NCBI RefSeq assembly: GCF_013337185.1 | Contig: NZ_SWDE01000006.1 | Span: 62,001-126,000 of the forward strand | DNA from: Serratia proteamaculans | GTDB taxonomy: Bacteria; Pseudomonadota; Gammaproteobacteria; Enterobacterales; Enterobacteriaceae | DNA length: 64,000 nucleotides | Direction: 5' to 3' | Part shown: in pieces, positions 35,793 to 47,836 of the stretch | Layout: every line of letters starts with the position of its first letter | How positions within the stretch are numbered: the stretch's first letter is position 1 | Notes under the pieces: model-generated | Databases searched by the model: none | What the model saw: only the letters and a program-made list of their open reading frames with translations | What the model was told of the DNA's origin: nothing | Translations under genes and position numbers: made by a program

Positions 35793-36628
35793 AACTGCTG
35801 CCGCGTCATCGCCGGGTTATGGTAGGCGGTGATGCGGGTGTAGATCATATGCTCCAGCAGCGCGATAAACAGATCGGCGCTGAGCAGCGAAAAATATCCG
35901 ATAGTAAATAACGCGTTGCCCTGATTATCCAACAGGCGAATGGTGCCGCGCTGCGGATTATTTTCCAGCTCGCGGATCTGCTCAATCGGGATAGATCCTT
36001 TAGCTGTGATCAGTGCCGTCGAGCTCAGGCTCAACGTTTGGGCTGATTGTCCTTTCCGATGGCCAGGCAGCAATTGAGTCAGCCAGCGAGCGCCGCAACT
36101 GAGATAGTGAAACGACAACACTTCCCCCTGGTACAGTGCATTCAACGCCAGCGGTCCACGCTGTTGGATCTGCTGAGCAATAATGGTATCTGCCAGCCGC
36201 AAGGAGTGGGAAACATTGCTGAACACCGGACACCAGGGTTGATCTGCCGACGCGCGAAACGCCATTACATCCAATACCCCTCCAAACAGACGACCGCCGC
36301 GAAAACGATAAATATCCCCAATTTTTTCAAAGGGGATAAACCGTTCTTTATGACTATGTGGGTTAATCACCCGAACACCGTGTTCGTACAGGCGATAGGT
36401 CAAGGTTGGCCGCAGATAATGGCGTAGTGCCAGCAGAATACAGCCGAGTAAAATAGTTGCTGCGCCGGTTTGCAGTAAGGTCAGTACCTCATTTTCATCC
36501 ATGTTGCTCAGCAGCGGCAGCAACAGCAGTGCCGCACCGAGAGTTAACAGCAGCGCTGCCGCTGCCAGAATGCCCCAATTGACCTTTGAAAAATCGTGCC
36601 GGCTCAGCATTTGCCCTTTATCGATCAT
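35789..36628 (-). CDS. Membrane protein of unknown function
   Basis: A 279-residue protein, start MIDKGQMLSRHDFSKVNW at 36628 rather than the longer frame. Two hydrophobic helices in residues 15-75 (GILAAAALLLTLGAALLLLPLLS and GAATILLGCILLALRHYLRP) precede a soluble region with YRLYEHGVRVINPHSHKERFIPFEKIGDIYRFRGGRLFGG, which resembles bacterial pleckstrin-homology-like membrane proteins. No known name. It is convergent with rseC, sharing four bases at the stops, so the two genes lack a separate terminator between them. It may be species-specific. Confidence 0.55.
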   Translation of the reverse strand: MIDKGQMLSRHDFSKVNWGILAAAALLLTLGAALLLLPLLSNMDENEVLTLLQTGAATILLGCILLALRHYLRPTLTYRLYEHGVRVINPHSHKERFIPFEKIGDIYRFRGGRLFGGVLDVMAFRASADQPWCPVFSNVSHSLRLADTIIAQQIQQRGPLALNALYQGEVLSFHYLSCGARWLTQLLPGHRKGQSAQTLSLSSTALITAKGSIPIEQIRELENNPQRGTIRLLDNQGNALFTIGYFSLLSADLFIALLEHMIYTRITAYHNPAMTRQQF

Positions 36629-36649
36629 TATGCACCTTCCAATCAACAC

Positions 36650-37170
36650 GCAGAGATATGCTGGTGAACCCCGGTGGGCATGCCGATGTAGTGCCCTGAA
36701 TTATGTTTTATCGCGGTGTTCACCCTCATTTCTATAGGAGTGGTCGGCGAGCGTACATCGGGTTTTTCCTAAAGGCCGGGGGGTAAAGTTCAATTCTAAG
36801 ATGTTGATCCAGATATTATTTTATCCAGAATTAGGAGAGGGTTTATTGCGTTATTGGCGGTTATGTATTAACGGCCGATCCCGCCAGCGGCAGGAGAGGA
36901 AATATCGGAGGGAAGGATTGTTATAACTTACCGTTTTGACCGCGTCGGGCTTTGTTAACATCCGCTTTCATAACCCGGGGCGCTCTGTAACATTAAAGTG
37001 TACATAATAGAATGCCTTCACTGCACCGATCGCTAGGTTTTCAGTGTTGTGGCATGTAGAATGCTGCGATTCAGGCGCAAGACGGCCGAACCCATTCACT
37101 GTCGCTTTAGGTCCATGCGGGTTTCTATAGGCGAGTAATTCAGAAATACCAAGGCAGAAAAACTTTTATA
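36650..37170. other. Upstream region of lepA
   Basis: About 520 bp without a supported gene between the unknown minus-strand gene and lepA. It presumably holds promoters for both. A CTCTGTAAC / AATAGAATGC AT-rich area near 36990-37010 is a candidate promoter zone for lepA. Nothing else was recognised. Confidence 0.4.
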
Positions 37171-38967
37171 ATGAAGCATATACGAAATTTCTCCATTATT
37201 GCCCACATTGACCACGGTAAGTCGACGCTGTCCGACCGTATTATCCAAATCTGCGGTGGCTTGACCGAACGTGAAATGGCCGCGCAGGTGCTCGATTCTA
37301 TGGATCTTGAGCGCGAGCGTGGCATCACCATCAAAGCGCAGAGCGTGACGCTGGATTATAAGGCGCAGGACGGCCAAACCTACCAGCTCAACTTTATCGA
37401 CACGCCTGGGCACGTTGACTTCTCCTACGAGGTTTCCCGTTCACTGGCCGCCTGTGAAGGCGCACTGCTGGTGGTCGATGCCGGGCAGGGCGTAGAAGCC
37501 CAGACGCTGGCCAACTGCTACACCGCGCTGGATATGAATCTGGAAGTGGTGCCGGTACTGAACAAAATTGACTTGCCGGCAGCCGATCCCGATCGCGCCG
37601 CGCAGGAAATTGAAGACATCGTTGGCATCGACGCTACCGATGCGGTGCGTTGCTCGGCCAAAACCGGCGTTGGCGTACCGGAAGTGCTCGAACGTCTGGT
37701 GCGTGATATTCCGGGGCCGGCAGGCGATCCGGAAGCGCCACTGCAGGCATTGATCATCGACTCCTGGTTCGATAACTACCTGGGCGTAGTTTCCCTGGTG
37801 CGCGTCAAGAACGGCACCATGCGCAAGGGCGACAAGATCAAGGTCATGAGCACCGGCCAAACCTATAATGCCGATCGTCTGGGTATCTTCACCCCGAAAC
37901 GTGTTGATCGCGACGTGTTGAACTGTGGTGAAGTGGGCTGGTTGGTCTGTGCAATTAAAGACATCCTTGGCGCACCGGTGGGCGATACCCTGACACTGGC
38001 TCGTCAACCGGCGGACAAAGCCTTGCCGGGCTTCAAAAAAGTGAAGCCGCAGGTTTACGCTGGTCTGTTCCCGATCAGCTCCGACGATTATGAATCCTTC
38101 CGCGATGCGCTGGGCAAGCTTAGCCTGAATGACGCCTCGCTGTTCTACGAGCCAGAGAGCTCCACTGCGCTGGGCTTCGGCTTCCGCTGTGGCTTCCTCG
38201 GCCTGTTGCACATGGAGATCATTCAGGAACGTCTGGAGCGTGAATACGATCTGGAGCTGATCACCACCGCGCCAACGGTAGTGTATGAAGTGGAAACCAC
38301 CAGCAAAGAGACTATCTACGTTGATAGCCCATCCAAGCTGCCGCCACTCAATAACATCGAAGAGCTGCGCGAACCGATCGCCGAATGTCACATGCTGATG
38401 CCGCAGGAATTCCTGGGCAACGTAATCACTCTGTGTATCGAGAAACGCGGTGTGCAGACCAACATGGTTTATCACGGTAACCAGGTTGCGCTGACTTACG
38501 AAATTCCGATGGCGGAAGTGGTACTCGACTTCTTCGACCGTCTCAAGTCTACCTCGCGCGGTTACGCGTCACTGGATTACAACTTCAAACGCTTCCAGAC
38601 CTCTGACATGGTGCGTGTCGACGTATTGATCAACAACGAGCGCGTGGATGCGCTGGCGCTGATTACTCACCGCGACAATTCGCAGTACCGTGGCCGTGAG
38701 CTGGTAGAGAAGATGAAAGAGCTGATCCCACGCCAGCAGTTCGATATTGCCATCCAGGCCGCTATCGGGACTCATATCATCGCGCGTGCGACGGTGAAAC
38801 AGCTGCGTAAAAACGTTTTGGCGAAATGCTACGGCGGTGACGTCAGCCGTAAGAAGAAGCTGCTGCAGAAACAGAAAGATGGTAAGAAACGCATGAAGCA
38901 GGTGGGTAACGTCGAGTTGCCGCAAGAAGCGTTCCTGGCCATTCTGCACGTTGGCAAGGACAAGTAA
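37171..38967 (+). CDS. lepA: Elongation factor 4 (LepA)
   Basis: A 598-residue translational GTPase that back-translocates or monitors ribosomes. G1 [10 protein letters not shown]2 region [11 protein letters not shown]3 DTPGHVDF, G4 NKIDLP and G5 SAKTGVGV are intact, and the LepA-specific C-terminal domain ([50 protein letters not shown]) ends the protein. ATG start at 37171 and typical length. It is the first gene of the lepA-lepB-rnc-era-recO-pdxJ-acpS cluster. Confidence 0.98.
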
Positions 38968-39003
38968 GTAACAGCGATAAAGTCGCGAAACTAGGGAGTT
39001 TGC

Positions 39004-39981
39004 ATGGCGAATATGTTTGCCCTGATCCTGGCACTGGCCACATTGGTTACCGGGATCATCTGGGCCTTTGAGCGCTTCAGATGGGCGCCGGCCCGCCGAG
39101 CGAAGATTGCGGCGGTGAATGCACAGACTGCGGGCGCCGTAGACGATAAAACGCTGGCAAAAGTGGCGAAACAACCGGGTTGGATTGAAACCGGCGCGTC
39201 GGTTTTCCCGGTATTGCTGCTGGTCTTTGTGGTGCGTTCGTTTATTTACGAACCTTTCCAGATCCCGTCCGGTTCCATGATGCCGACGTTGTTGATTGGC
39301 GATTTTATTCTGGTGGAGAAATATGCCTACGGCATTAAAGATCCTATTACCCAGACCACGCTAATTGAAACCGGTCATCCAAAACGCGGTGATATTGCGG
39401 TATTTAAATATCCGCTGGATCCGAAACTCGATTATATCAAGCGCGTGGTTGGCCTGCCGGGCGACCGTGTGAGTTACGATCCGATCAATAAGCGTGTGAC
39501 CGTTCAGCCTTCGTGTAATAGCGGTCAGCCATGCAATACCGCATTGGCAGTGACTTATAACGATGCGCAGCCAAGTGACTTTGTGCAGCTGTTCAGCCGC
39601 AGCGGCATGGGTGAGGCCAGCAATGGTTTCTACCAGATCCCGCTGAGTGAAAACGTGCCACAGGGCGGCATTCGCCTGCGTGAACGCCAGGAAACGCTGG
39701 GTAATGTTTCTCACCATATTCTGACCGTGCCGGGCACGCAGGATCAGGTGGGTGCTTACTATCAGCAGCCGGGTAAACAGTTGGCGGAGTGGGTTGTGCC
39801 GGCGGGTCATTACTTCATGATGGGTGATAACCGCGACAACAGCGCCGACAGCCGTTATTGGGGCTTCGTACCGGAGAAAAATCTGGTAGGCAAGGCCACG
39901 GCTATCTGGATGAGTTTTGAAAAGCAGGAAGGCGAATGGCCTACCGGCGTAAGATTTAGCCGCATCGGTGGAATTCATTAA
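39004..39981 (+). CDS. lepB: Signal peptidase I LepB
   Basis: A 325-residue leader peptidase that removes signal peptides at the outer face of the inner membrane. Two N-terminal membrane helices (residues 3-22 and about 63-80) are followed by the catalytic Ser motif PSGSMMPTLLIGD and the Lys motif YIKRVVGLPGD; conserved box E GDNRDNSADSRYWGFVP is near the C-terminus. It begins 36 bp after lepA and probably shares its transcript. Confidence 0.98.
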   Translation: MANMFALILALATLVTGIIWAFERFRWAPARRAKIAAVNAQTAGAVDDKTLAKVAKQPGWIETGASVFPVLLLVFVVRSFIYEPFQIPSGSMMPTLLIGDFILVEKYAYGIKDPITQTTLIETGHPKRGDIAVFKYPLDPKLDYIKRVVGLPGDRVSYDPINKRVTVQPSCNSGQPCNTALAVTYNDAQPSDFVQLFSRSGMGEASNGFYQIPLSENVPQGGIRLRERQETLGNVSHHILTVPGTQDQVGAYYQQPGKQLAEWVVPAGHYFMMGDNRDNSADSRYWGFVPEKNLVGKATAIWMSFEKQEGEWPTGVRFSRIGGIH

Positions 39982-39995
39982 TCCAGTGTTTCTGC

Positions 39996-40117
39996 CCTAT
40001 GAATTTCAAGCTGTAGCTAGGCGACCAGCTCGCTCATCCCCAGGCGCTTACTCAAGTAAGTAACTGGGGGGAGCGAGTGCAGGTAACAACACTATAGTTT
40101 GAAAGGCGACGGGTATA
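39996..40117. repeat. YPAL/ERIC-like palindromic element between lepB and rnc
   Basis: Ends read CTATGAATTTCAAGCTGTAG (left) and CTATAGTTTGAAAGGCGACG (right), near-inverted; the centre forms a long hairpin CTCGCTCATCCCCAG (40029-40043) / CTGGGGGGAGCGAG (40064-40077) with an inner CTTACTC / AAGTAAG. A shorter relative of the right end occurs at 52294-52319. It resembles the miniature palindromic repeats of enterobacteria and could be transcribed into the rnc leader. Confidence 0.55.
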
Positions 40118-40285
40118 TTAACGCAGCATTATATTTCCACTCGTTGTAGAATACCGGCTCGAGCGATAAAAAGTTGGCTCCCTGTTGGGGGCCACTGCAA
40201 ACGAAACAGCTTTGGATTGGCTTTCGGCAAAGCAGGCCTGTTCCGTATGCTGCAAGTTTTTGACGCATTCTTGATCTATTGGTAA

Positions 40286-41874
<1,589 letters not shown>

Positions 41875-41882
41875 ACTATCCA

Positions 41883-42614
41883 ATGGACGGCTGGGAGCGC
41901 GCTTTCGTCCTGCATGGACGACCGTACAGTGAAACCAGCCTGATGCTGGATATGTTTACCGAAGGTCATGGGCGGGTGCGTTTGCTGGCAAAAGGCGCGC
42001 GCAGCCGCCGTTCCAACTTAAAGGGTTGCCTGCAACCCTTTACTCCTCTGCTGGTACGCTGGGGCGGTCGTGGCGAAGTCAAAACGCTGCGTAGCGCTGA
42101 AGCGGTCTCTCTCGGTTTACCCCTTAGCGGCATGATGCTCTACAGCGGCCTGTACGTGAATGAACTGCTGTCACGGGTGCTGGAGCAGGAAGCCAACTAC
42201 TCGGTATTATTCTTCGATTATCTGCAATGTTTGCAGGCGCTGGCGGCAGAAGACGTTTCGCCGGAGCAGGCGTTGCGTCAGTTCGAATTGGCCTTGCTCA
42301 ATCACCTGGGCTACGGCCTGGACTTCCTGCACTGCGCCGGTAGCGGCCAGGCAGTGGATGACGGCATGACCTATCGCTACCGCGAGGAAAAAGGCTTTAT
42401 CGCCAGCCTGGTGGTAGACCATTACAGCTTTACCGGCCGCGAGCTTCGTGCGTTGGCAGAGCGCCAGTTCCCGGATGTACAAACCTTGCGTGCCGCCAAA
42501 CGTTTCACCCGCATGGCGCTCAAACCCTATCTGGGGGGCAAACCACTGAAGAGCCGCGAGCTGTTTCGTCAGTTTGTTCGTAAACAGCCGGACTCGCCGG
42601 TCGACGATGCCTGA
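41883..42614 (+). CDS. recO: DNA repair protein RecO
   Basis: A 243-residue mediator that loads RecA at gaps with RecR and RecF. The N-terminal OB-fold is [69 protein letters not shown]; the helical C-terminal part follows with [14 protein letters not shown], as in other enterobacterial RecO. No zinc-binding Cys cluster is apparent. It is eight bases after era, and a gap of 73 bp leads to pdxJ. Confidence 0.97.
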   Translation: MDGWERAFVLHGRPYSETSLMLDMFTEGHGRVRLLAKGARSRRSNLKGCLQPFTPLLVRWGGRGEVKTLRSAEAVSLGLPLSGMMLYSGLYVNELLSRVLEQEANYSVLFFDYLQCLQALAAEDVSPEQALRQFELALLNHLGYGLDFLHCAGSGQAVDDGMTYRYREEKGFIASLVVDHYSFTGRELRALAERQFPDVQTLRAAKRFTRMALKPYLGGKPLKSRELFRQFVRKQPDSPVDDA

Positions 42615-42687
42615 CCTTTTCCCCTTTTGCAGCACTGTTCCGGCGTGTAAACTACGGCCACTGAAAATCGTTTTTTAGAGGGTTGTC

Positions 42688-43419
42688 ATGGCTGATTTGC
42701 TGCTGGGCGTCAATATCGATCACATCGCCACGTTACGTAACGCGCGCGGAACCCAATACCCGGATCCGGTTCAGGCGGCATTTATTGCCGAGCAGGCAGG
42801 GGCCGACGGGATCACCGTACACCTGCGTGAAGACCGCCGTCATATCACCGATCGCGACGTTCGCATTTTGCGCCAGACCATCCAGACGCGCATGAATCTG
42901 GAAATGGCCGTGACCGATGAAATGCTGGATATCGCCATTGAGCTGAAGCCGCACTTTTGTTGTCTGGTACCGGAAAAGCGTGAAGAAGTAACCACCGAAG
43001 GCGGACTGGACGTCGCCGGGCAGCAAGACAAGATGGCGGTCGCTGTTGAGAGCCTGACGAAGGCCGGCATTCTGGTTTCGCTGTTTATCGATCCGGATCA
43101 TCGACAGATCGATGCGGCGGTCGCGGTGGGCGCGCCCTACATTGAAATTCATACCGGCGCCTATGCCGAAGCCGAAGGCGAACTGGCGGTGAAAGCCGAG
43201 CTGCATCGCATTGCTGTTGCGGCGACCTACGCCGCAGAGAAAGGCCTGAAGGTCAACGCCGGCCACGGTCTGACTTACCATAATGTTCAGCCGATCGCGG
43301 CCCTGCCGGAAATGCATGAGCTGAACATCGGTCATGCAATTATCGGCCAGGCAGTGATGTGTGGGTTGCCGGCAGCGGTGACAGACATGAAGTTACTGAT
43401 GCGCGAAGCGCGTCGCTAA
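42688..43419 (+). CDS. pdxJ: Pyridoxine 5'-phosphate synthase PdxJ
   Basis: A 243-residue TIM-barrel enzyme that condenses 1-deoxyxylulose-5-P with 3-amino-2-oxopropyl phosphate to make pyridoxine 5'-phosphate. The start [54 protein letters not shown] and [13 protein letters not shown] are family marks, including phosphate-binding and catalytic residues. Its stop overlaps the acpS start by one base (TAATG). Confidence 0.98.
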   Translation: MADLLLGVNIDHIATLRNARGTQYPDPVQAAFIAEQAGADGITVHLREDRRHITDRDVRILRQTIQTRMNLEMAVTDEMLDIAIELKPHFCCLVPEKREEVTTEGGLDVAGQQDKMAVAVESLTKAGILVSLFIDPDHRQIDAAVAVGAPYIEIHTGAYAEAEGELAVKAELHRIAVAATYAAEKGLKVNAGHGLTYHNVQPIAALPEMHELNIGHAIIGQAVMCGLPAAVTDMKLLMREARR

Positions 43420-43799
43420 TGGCGGTGCTGGGGCTGGGTACCGACATTGTCGAAATGGCGCGCATTGAAGCGGTCGTGGAGCGCAGTGGCGATCGTCTGG
43501 CGCGTCGCGTGCTGAGCGAGGCTGAATGGGAACTGTACCAGCAACATCAGCAGCCGGTACGCTTTCTGGCCAAGCGGTTTGCGGTGAAAGAGGCCGTCGC
43601 CAAGGCGTTTGGCACCGGTATCCGCAATGGGCTGGCGTTCAATCAGTTTGAAGTGTTCAACGACGGTCTCGGCAAGCCGAATATTCGCCTGCATGCTCGC
43701 GCCGCCGAGCTGGCGCAGGAAATGGGGGTAACCTCAATTCATGTCTCGCTGGCGGATGAACGCCGCTATGCCTGTGCCACAGTGATTATCGAAGGGTAA
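43419..43799 (+). CDS. acpS: Holo-ACP synthase AcpS
   Basis: A 126-residue phosphopantetheinyl transferase that activates acyl carrier protein. [19 protein letters not shown] has the metal-binding Asp, and [19 protein letters not shown] has the conserved Glu-Ala-x-x-Lys region. [19 protein letters not shown] ends it. Start at 43419 rather than an upstream in-frame codon. Last gene of the cluster; a hairpin follows. Confidence 0.97.
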   Translation: MAVLGLGTDIVEMARIEAVVERSGDRLARRVLSEAEWELYQQHQQPVRFLAKRFAVKEAVAKAFGTGIRNGLAFNQFEVFNDGLGKPNIRLHARAAELAQEMGVTSIHVSLADERRYACATVIIEG

Positions 43800-43821
43800 C
43801 AATTTCATCCGGCTACAAAAC

Positions 43822-43848
43822 TAAAGGGCGCCTGTTGGCGCCCTTGTT
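43822..43848. terminator. Hairpin between acpS and yfhL
   Basis: GGGCGCC-TGTT-GGCGCCC (43826-43843) between converging genes, with only a weak T run (CTTGTTG) on + and CTTTAG on minus. Confidence 0.45.
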
Positions 43849-43864
43849 GATCTGACCGCTGCGG

Positions 43865-44125
43865 TCAGAGTCGGTCGGCGTGGTGCAGCACCACAAACTT
43901 GTCCCACAGCTGTTCGTTGGTTTCGTTGTGCTGCGGATCAACCACAATGGTGTTATCGATCGGGCACACCTGCTGGCAGGTGGGAATATCGTAATGGCCG
44001 ACGCATTCGGTACAGCGATCGGTATCAATCTGGTAGATATCCTCGCCCATCGAAATGGCCTGATTAGGGCATTCGGGTTCGCACATATCGCAGTTGATGC
44101 ATTTTTTGGTAATCAGCAGTGCCAT
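43865..44125 (-). CDS. yfhL: YfhL-family ferredoxin
   Basis: An 86-residue two-cluster ferredoxin. CINCDMCEPECPNQAI supplies one 4Fe-4S site, CTECVGHYDIPTCQQVCPI the second with a family-specific insertion. Electron carrier for an unknown partner in the cytosol. It is convergent with acpS, the same neighbour as in Escherichia coli, where yfhL follows acpS. Confidence 0.94.
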   Translation of the reverse strand: MALLITKKCINCDMCEPECPNQAISMGEDIYQIDTDRCTECVGHYDIPTCQQVCPIDNTIVVDPQHNETNEQLWDKFVVLHHADRL

Positions 44126-44233
44126 GTCAGTTATCTTTTAATCGGTGCACACGCACAGGCGCGCAATCTATCATAAAACCCATTTTCCCGGGCGCTTTTC
44201 CACCTGTAGCAGCAGATGCGCTTAACCGGGCCG

Positions 44234-45772
44234 TCATAGTAACTCCGGCGGGTCGTTGGCCAACTGATCAAAATCAACCATTTCCTGACCATTGAAGACG
44301 TGCCTCTTGCCTTGCGCCGTTACCGCTGAAGACAATTGTGGCCGGGTAATGGTAATCCCCGCCTGTTGAGCAAACAGACTGAGGAAATCAAAGGCACTGT
44401 GCGGATCCTCAATAAGGGTCCGTTGTCGGTCCGAATCAGAAAGCACCAGCAGTGGCACTTCATAATTCTGCCAATAATTGCCACCGTGGCGCAGGTAAAG
44501 TTTACCGTCAATTTCTCGGTGAGAAAGGCCGTGGTCAGAAAAATAGATTAATTTAAACGGTGAGTGAGTCGTTTGCAGCATCTGATAAGCATGCTCGATG
44601 AAGCGGTCTGTCTTGCGGTAGGTTGAAAGATAACAAGCGAGCTCAGCGTTATCGCTGGTGAAAACCGGCAGTTCGTCACCGAGGCGTTCGCAAAAGTCTG
44701 AGTGAGACCCCATGATATGCAACACATACAGATTTCCCAGACCATTGTTAGCCAATGCCCTTTGTAGCAAGGGTAACAGCTCATCATCATCGGTATTACG
44801 TGACTGATAGTCCCCTTTTTTCAGGAAACGACGTTCATCACTGAACATGGCTATTTTGGAAACCGGTGAATCAAATTGGCCAAGCAACCCTTGATTGGAA
44901 AACCAATGGGTGTGTAATCCAGCAGCTTTCGCCAGCGTAATAATATTATCTGCAATAAAACTGTTTCTCCCCTCGCTCATTGCCAGGGTTCTGGGCAATG
45001 ATTCGAACGTGTTCGGTGCAGTGGAAATATAATTACTGTAAAAGGTCCCGTTTACGTTATCCAGAAAAGGGGTAGTCGGCGTCGGGTAACCGAATAATGA
45101 CATGTAATCCCTACGCATGCTTTCGCCAACGATTACCACATAGTTAGCTTGGTTGCTATTCCCTGCGTCCACTATCCAGTCAGGGTGAGCCAAGGTGCCG
45201 ATTTCAATTTCTGCCATTTGTTGGTTATAGCTCTGGTACGAAGAAATTAGCGAGGAAAAGAAGTTCACTAATTTAAGATTTTCCACTCCCCCACTGAGTA
45301 TTCTGGCGAACAGCAAAACGATAAAAATCACCAAAAATGGCAATGTTTTTTTAGTCGGGAGTGGCCGCTGCCAGCTATAGCGAGCAAGAATAAACAATGT
45401 GAGCAGTGTGGCGCAGGGTAACAGATAGCAGCCGGCAGGTATGGCGTGCAGAAACTCGATGGCTTCCGCCCGGTTGGTTTGAAACAGGGCCGACACCACA
45501 GAGACTGAAGGCGGGCCGTAAATCACGCCTACGGGGGCATAAAGGGCACAGAATAGAATGTAGGGGATGACCAGAAAATATCGAGTGAGGGGGATTACAG
45601 ATAATAATAACAGGCTAAGTGATATAAACAGGATATCAATCCCTTTGGCGCCCCCATACCCCATCGCTTTTATTAATATCAACGAAGCGACAACAAATAG
45701 CAAAAAATTGCGGATCATTGGGGATGTTGCGAGTATGTGGGTTCTATTTAAAATTACTGTATGTGTTTTCAT
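44234..45772 (-). CDS. Phosphoethanolamine transferase-like membrane enzyme
   Basis: A 512-residue protein of the YhjW/YjdB/YijP sulfatase superfamily. Five hydrophobic segments lie in the first 160 residues, and a periplasmic catalytic domain follows. The region VIVGESMRRDYMSLFGYPTPTTPFLDN carries the usual nucleophile position, here Ser in GES rather than the Thr of EptA. LYVLHIMGSHSDFCERL and IYFSDHGLSHREIDGKLYLRHG supply metal-binding His and Asp residues. Such enzymes decorate lipid A, core sugars or glucans with phosphoethanolamine. Which substrate is not evident. An internal Met at 45718 is also a possible start. Confidence 0.75.
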   Translation of the reverse strand: MKTHTVILNRTHILATSPMIRNFLLFVVASLILIKAMGYGGAKGIDILFISLSLLLLSVIPLTRYFLVIPYILFCALYAPVGVIYGPPSVSVVSALFQTNRAEAIEFLHAIPAGCYLLPCATLLTLFILARYSWQRPLPTKKTLPFLVIFIVLLFARILSGGVENLKLVNFFSSLISSYQSYNQQMAEIEIGTLAHPDWIVDAGNSNQANYVVIVGESMRRDYMSLFGYPTPTTPFLDNVNGTFYSNYISTAPNTFESLPRTLAMSEGRNSFIADNIITLAKAAGLHTHWFSNQGLLGQFDSPVSKIAMFSDERRFLKKGDYQSRNTDDDELLPLLQRALANNGLGNLYVLHIMGSHSDFCERLGDELPVFTSDNAELACYLSTYRKTDRFIEHAYQMLQTTHSPFKLIYFSDHGLSHREIDGKLYLRHGGNYWQNYEVPLLVLSDSDRQRTLIEDPHSAFDFLSLFAQQAGITITRPQLSSAVTAQGKRHVFNGQEMVDFDQLANDPPELL

Positions 45773-45906
45773 TAAACTCTATTATCAATATATTGCTGTC
45801 CATGCCTGTTTAAATTCCGGTCGGGATTTAAACAATAAACGCCACACACTCTATTTTTAGATGTGTTTTTTATATTCTGGTGTTTGTGGCATGGGCATTA
45901 TACGAC

Positions 45907-46755
45907 TCAGACGAGTTTTTTCACTAATTGTTCGCTGTGTTTTATTCTATCGCGGGCGTGATCAAGATCGTGCTGAATTAAGGCCATAAACAGCAGATCG
46001 GTGAGGGCATATTGAGCGGTGCTGGAAGAGATAGCCGCGCTGCGGGTGTTGGGTTCTTCGGCGATGGTATATAAGCAGTGGTCGGCGCGTTGCTGCAGGC
46101 CGTTCGGTGAGAAGCTGGTCAGCGCCAGTACTTTAGCGCCGGCCAGGCGGGCTTCTTCTGCCGCCAGGTTGATTTCCCGTCGTTCGCCGCTAAATGAAAT
46201 AGCCAACAGCAAATCCCGTTTGTCCAGCGCCTGAACCGTTGCCAACTGGACGTGCATATCCTGCTCGGCTACTGCCATCACGCCAATTTTAAGTAACTTG
46301 TAGGAGAAATCTTTGGCGACCAGGCCGGAAGCCCCAATCCCCAGCAAAATAACCCTTCGTGCCTGACGTAACATTTCCAGTGCCTGATGCAGGCGTTCCT
46401 CACTGTTGATATCCAGCGTGGCGCGCAGCGCTGCCTGTTTTTCTACCAACAGTTTTTCACCGACGGTTTTCAAGGCATCACTGCTGAGGATCTGGTTATG
46501 TACCGTAACTACGGGGGCGGTCTGCGGTTGGGCCAGGGTCTCGCTCAGCGCCAGTTTTAGTGCCGGGAAGCCTTTGTAACCCATCTTCTGAGCAAACTTC
46601 ACCACGCTCGACTGACTGATGCCCGCCAGTTGGGCCAGCTTTTGCGAGCTGAGATGGCGCGCCTGTTCGGCGTTATGCAGCAGAAAGTCCGCCAGCTTGC
46701 GGTCATTTTGAGCCAAAGTTGGATACATCTGGCGAATACGAAGAAGGGTACTCAT
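45907..46755 (-). CDS. murR: MurR/RpiR family regulator
   Basis: A 282-residue repressor with an N-terminal RpiR helix-turn-helix (LAQLAGISQSSVVKFAQKMGYKGFPALKLALSE) and a C-terminal SIS domain (RVILLGIGASGLVAKDFSYKLLKIG...LLLAISFSGERREINLAAEEARLAGAKVLALTSFSPN). It is divergent from murQ-murP, with about 170 bp between; in Escherichia coli MurR senses N-acetylmuramate 6-phosphate and represses these genes. The gene name rests on this context. Confidence 0.88.
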   Translation of the reverse strand: MSTLLRIRQMYPTLAQNDRKLADFLLHNAEQARHLSSQKLAQLAGISQSSVVKFAQKMGYKGFPALKLALSETLAQPQTAPVVTVHNQILSSDALKTVGEKLLVEKQAALRATLDINSEERLHQALEMLRQARRVILLGIGASGLVAKDFSYKLLKIGVMAVAEQDMHVQLATVQALDKRDLLLAISFSGERREINLAAEEARLAGAKVLALTSFSPNGLQQRADHCLYTIAEEPNTRSAAISSSTAQYALTDLLFMALIQHDLDHARDRIKHSEQLVKKLV

Positions 46756-46923
46756 TGATAATTCCCTGGAAACCAGACGTCATTCTGCCACGCCGAGGGC
46801 GAAAACGCGCAGTGAAAATTTTTTGTGAGCCAGTCTCTAAAATAGCAAAAAGCGCTCGCTTTGTTGAATAAAATATTCAAATAATGATTTTAGTTTGTGA
46901 ATTAAAAATTCAAAGGTGAAAAA

Positions 46924-47817
46924 ATGAACTTGGGCGCATTAGTATCCGAAACCCGCAATCCGGCGACCATGGGGCTCGACGAGATGTCGACGCTGGAGAT
47001 GGTGAGCTGCTTTAACCAGGAAGACCGCAAAGTACCGGAGGCGATTGAAAAAGTATTGCCGGCCATCGCACAAGCGGTAGATCTGGCGGCCGCGGCGTTG
47101 AAGGCCGGTGGGCGGTTGATTTATCTGGGTGCTGGCACCAGCGGCCGCCTTGGGGTGTTGGATGCCTCCGAATGTCCGCCGACCTTTGGCGTGCCGCATG
47201 GCATGGTGATCGGGTTGATTGCCGGTGGCCCAGGCGCGTTGCTTAAAGCGGTAGAAGGCGCAGAGGATGATGCGGCGCTGGGTGAGGCTGATCTCGTCGC
47301 GCTGGATTTGACCGCCACCGACATGGTGGTAGGGCTGGCAGCATCCGGGCGGACGCCTTATGTGATTGGCGCACTGCGCTATGCCCGCCAATTGGGCTGC
47401 CCGACGGCGGCGATTTCCTGCAACCCGGATTCGCCGATTGCCCATGAGGCGCAGGTGGCGATTTCTCCGGTGGTGGGGCCGGAAGCCCTGACCGGTTCGA
47501 CGCGTTTGAAGTCCGGCACTGCACAGAAACTGGTGCTGAACATGCTGTCGACCGGTGCGATGGTCAAACTGGGTAAAGTTTATGAAAACCTGATGGTGGA
47601 CGTGAAGGCTACCAACGTAAAACTGGTGGATCGCGCCTGCCGCATCGTGGTGGAAGCCACCGGTGCCGAGCGCAGTCAGGCCGAAGCGGCGTTGACGCAG
47701 ACCGGTTTTGAAGTCAAACCGGCAATCCTGATGATTCTGGCCGGTATCGACGCACAAGAGGCGCAGCAGCGCTTACAACAGCATGACGGCTATTTGCGCG
47801 CGGCATTGACGCGCTAA
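46924..47817 (+). CDS. murQ: N-acetylmuramic acid 6-phosphate etherase MurQ
   Basis: A 297-residue SIS-domain etherase converting MurNAc-6-P to GlcNAc-6-P and lactate, part of cell-wall recycling. [24 protein letters not shown] carries the SIS signature; [17 protein letters not shown] and the [41 protein letters not shown] block fit the family. It begins [15 protein letters not shown] with AAAGGTG just upstream and is followed by murP after 19 bases. Confidence 0.97.
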   Translation: MNLGALVSETRNPATMGLDEMSTLEMVSCFNQEDRKVPEAIEKVLPAIAQAVDLAAAALKAGGRLIYLGAGTSGRLGVLDASECPPTFGVPHGMVIGLIAGGPGALLKAVEGAEDDAALGEADLVALDLTATDMVVGLAASGRTPYVIGALRYARQLGCPTAAISCNPDSPIAHEAQVAISPVVGPEALTGSTRLKSGTAQKLVLNMLSTGAMVKLGKVYENLMVDVKATNVKLVDRACRIVVEATGAERSQAEAALTQTGFEVKPAILMILAGIDAQEAQQRLQQHDGYLRAALTR

Positions 47818-47836
47818 ACCACACCTGGGGCGGGCG

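Noticed and set aside
37441-38475. 344-codon minus-strand frame
   Set aside because: It is antisense to lepA, a highly conserved gene, and its protein has no recognisable domain.
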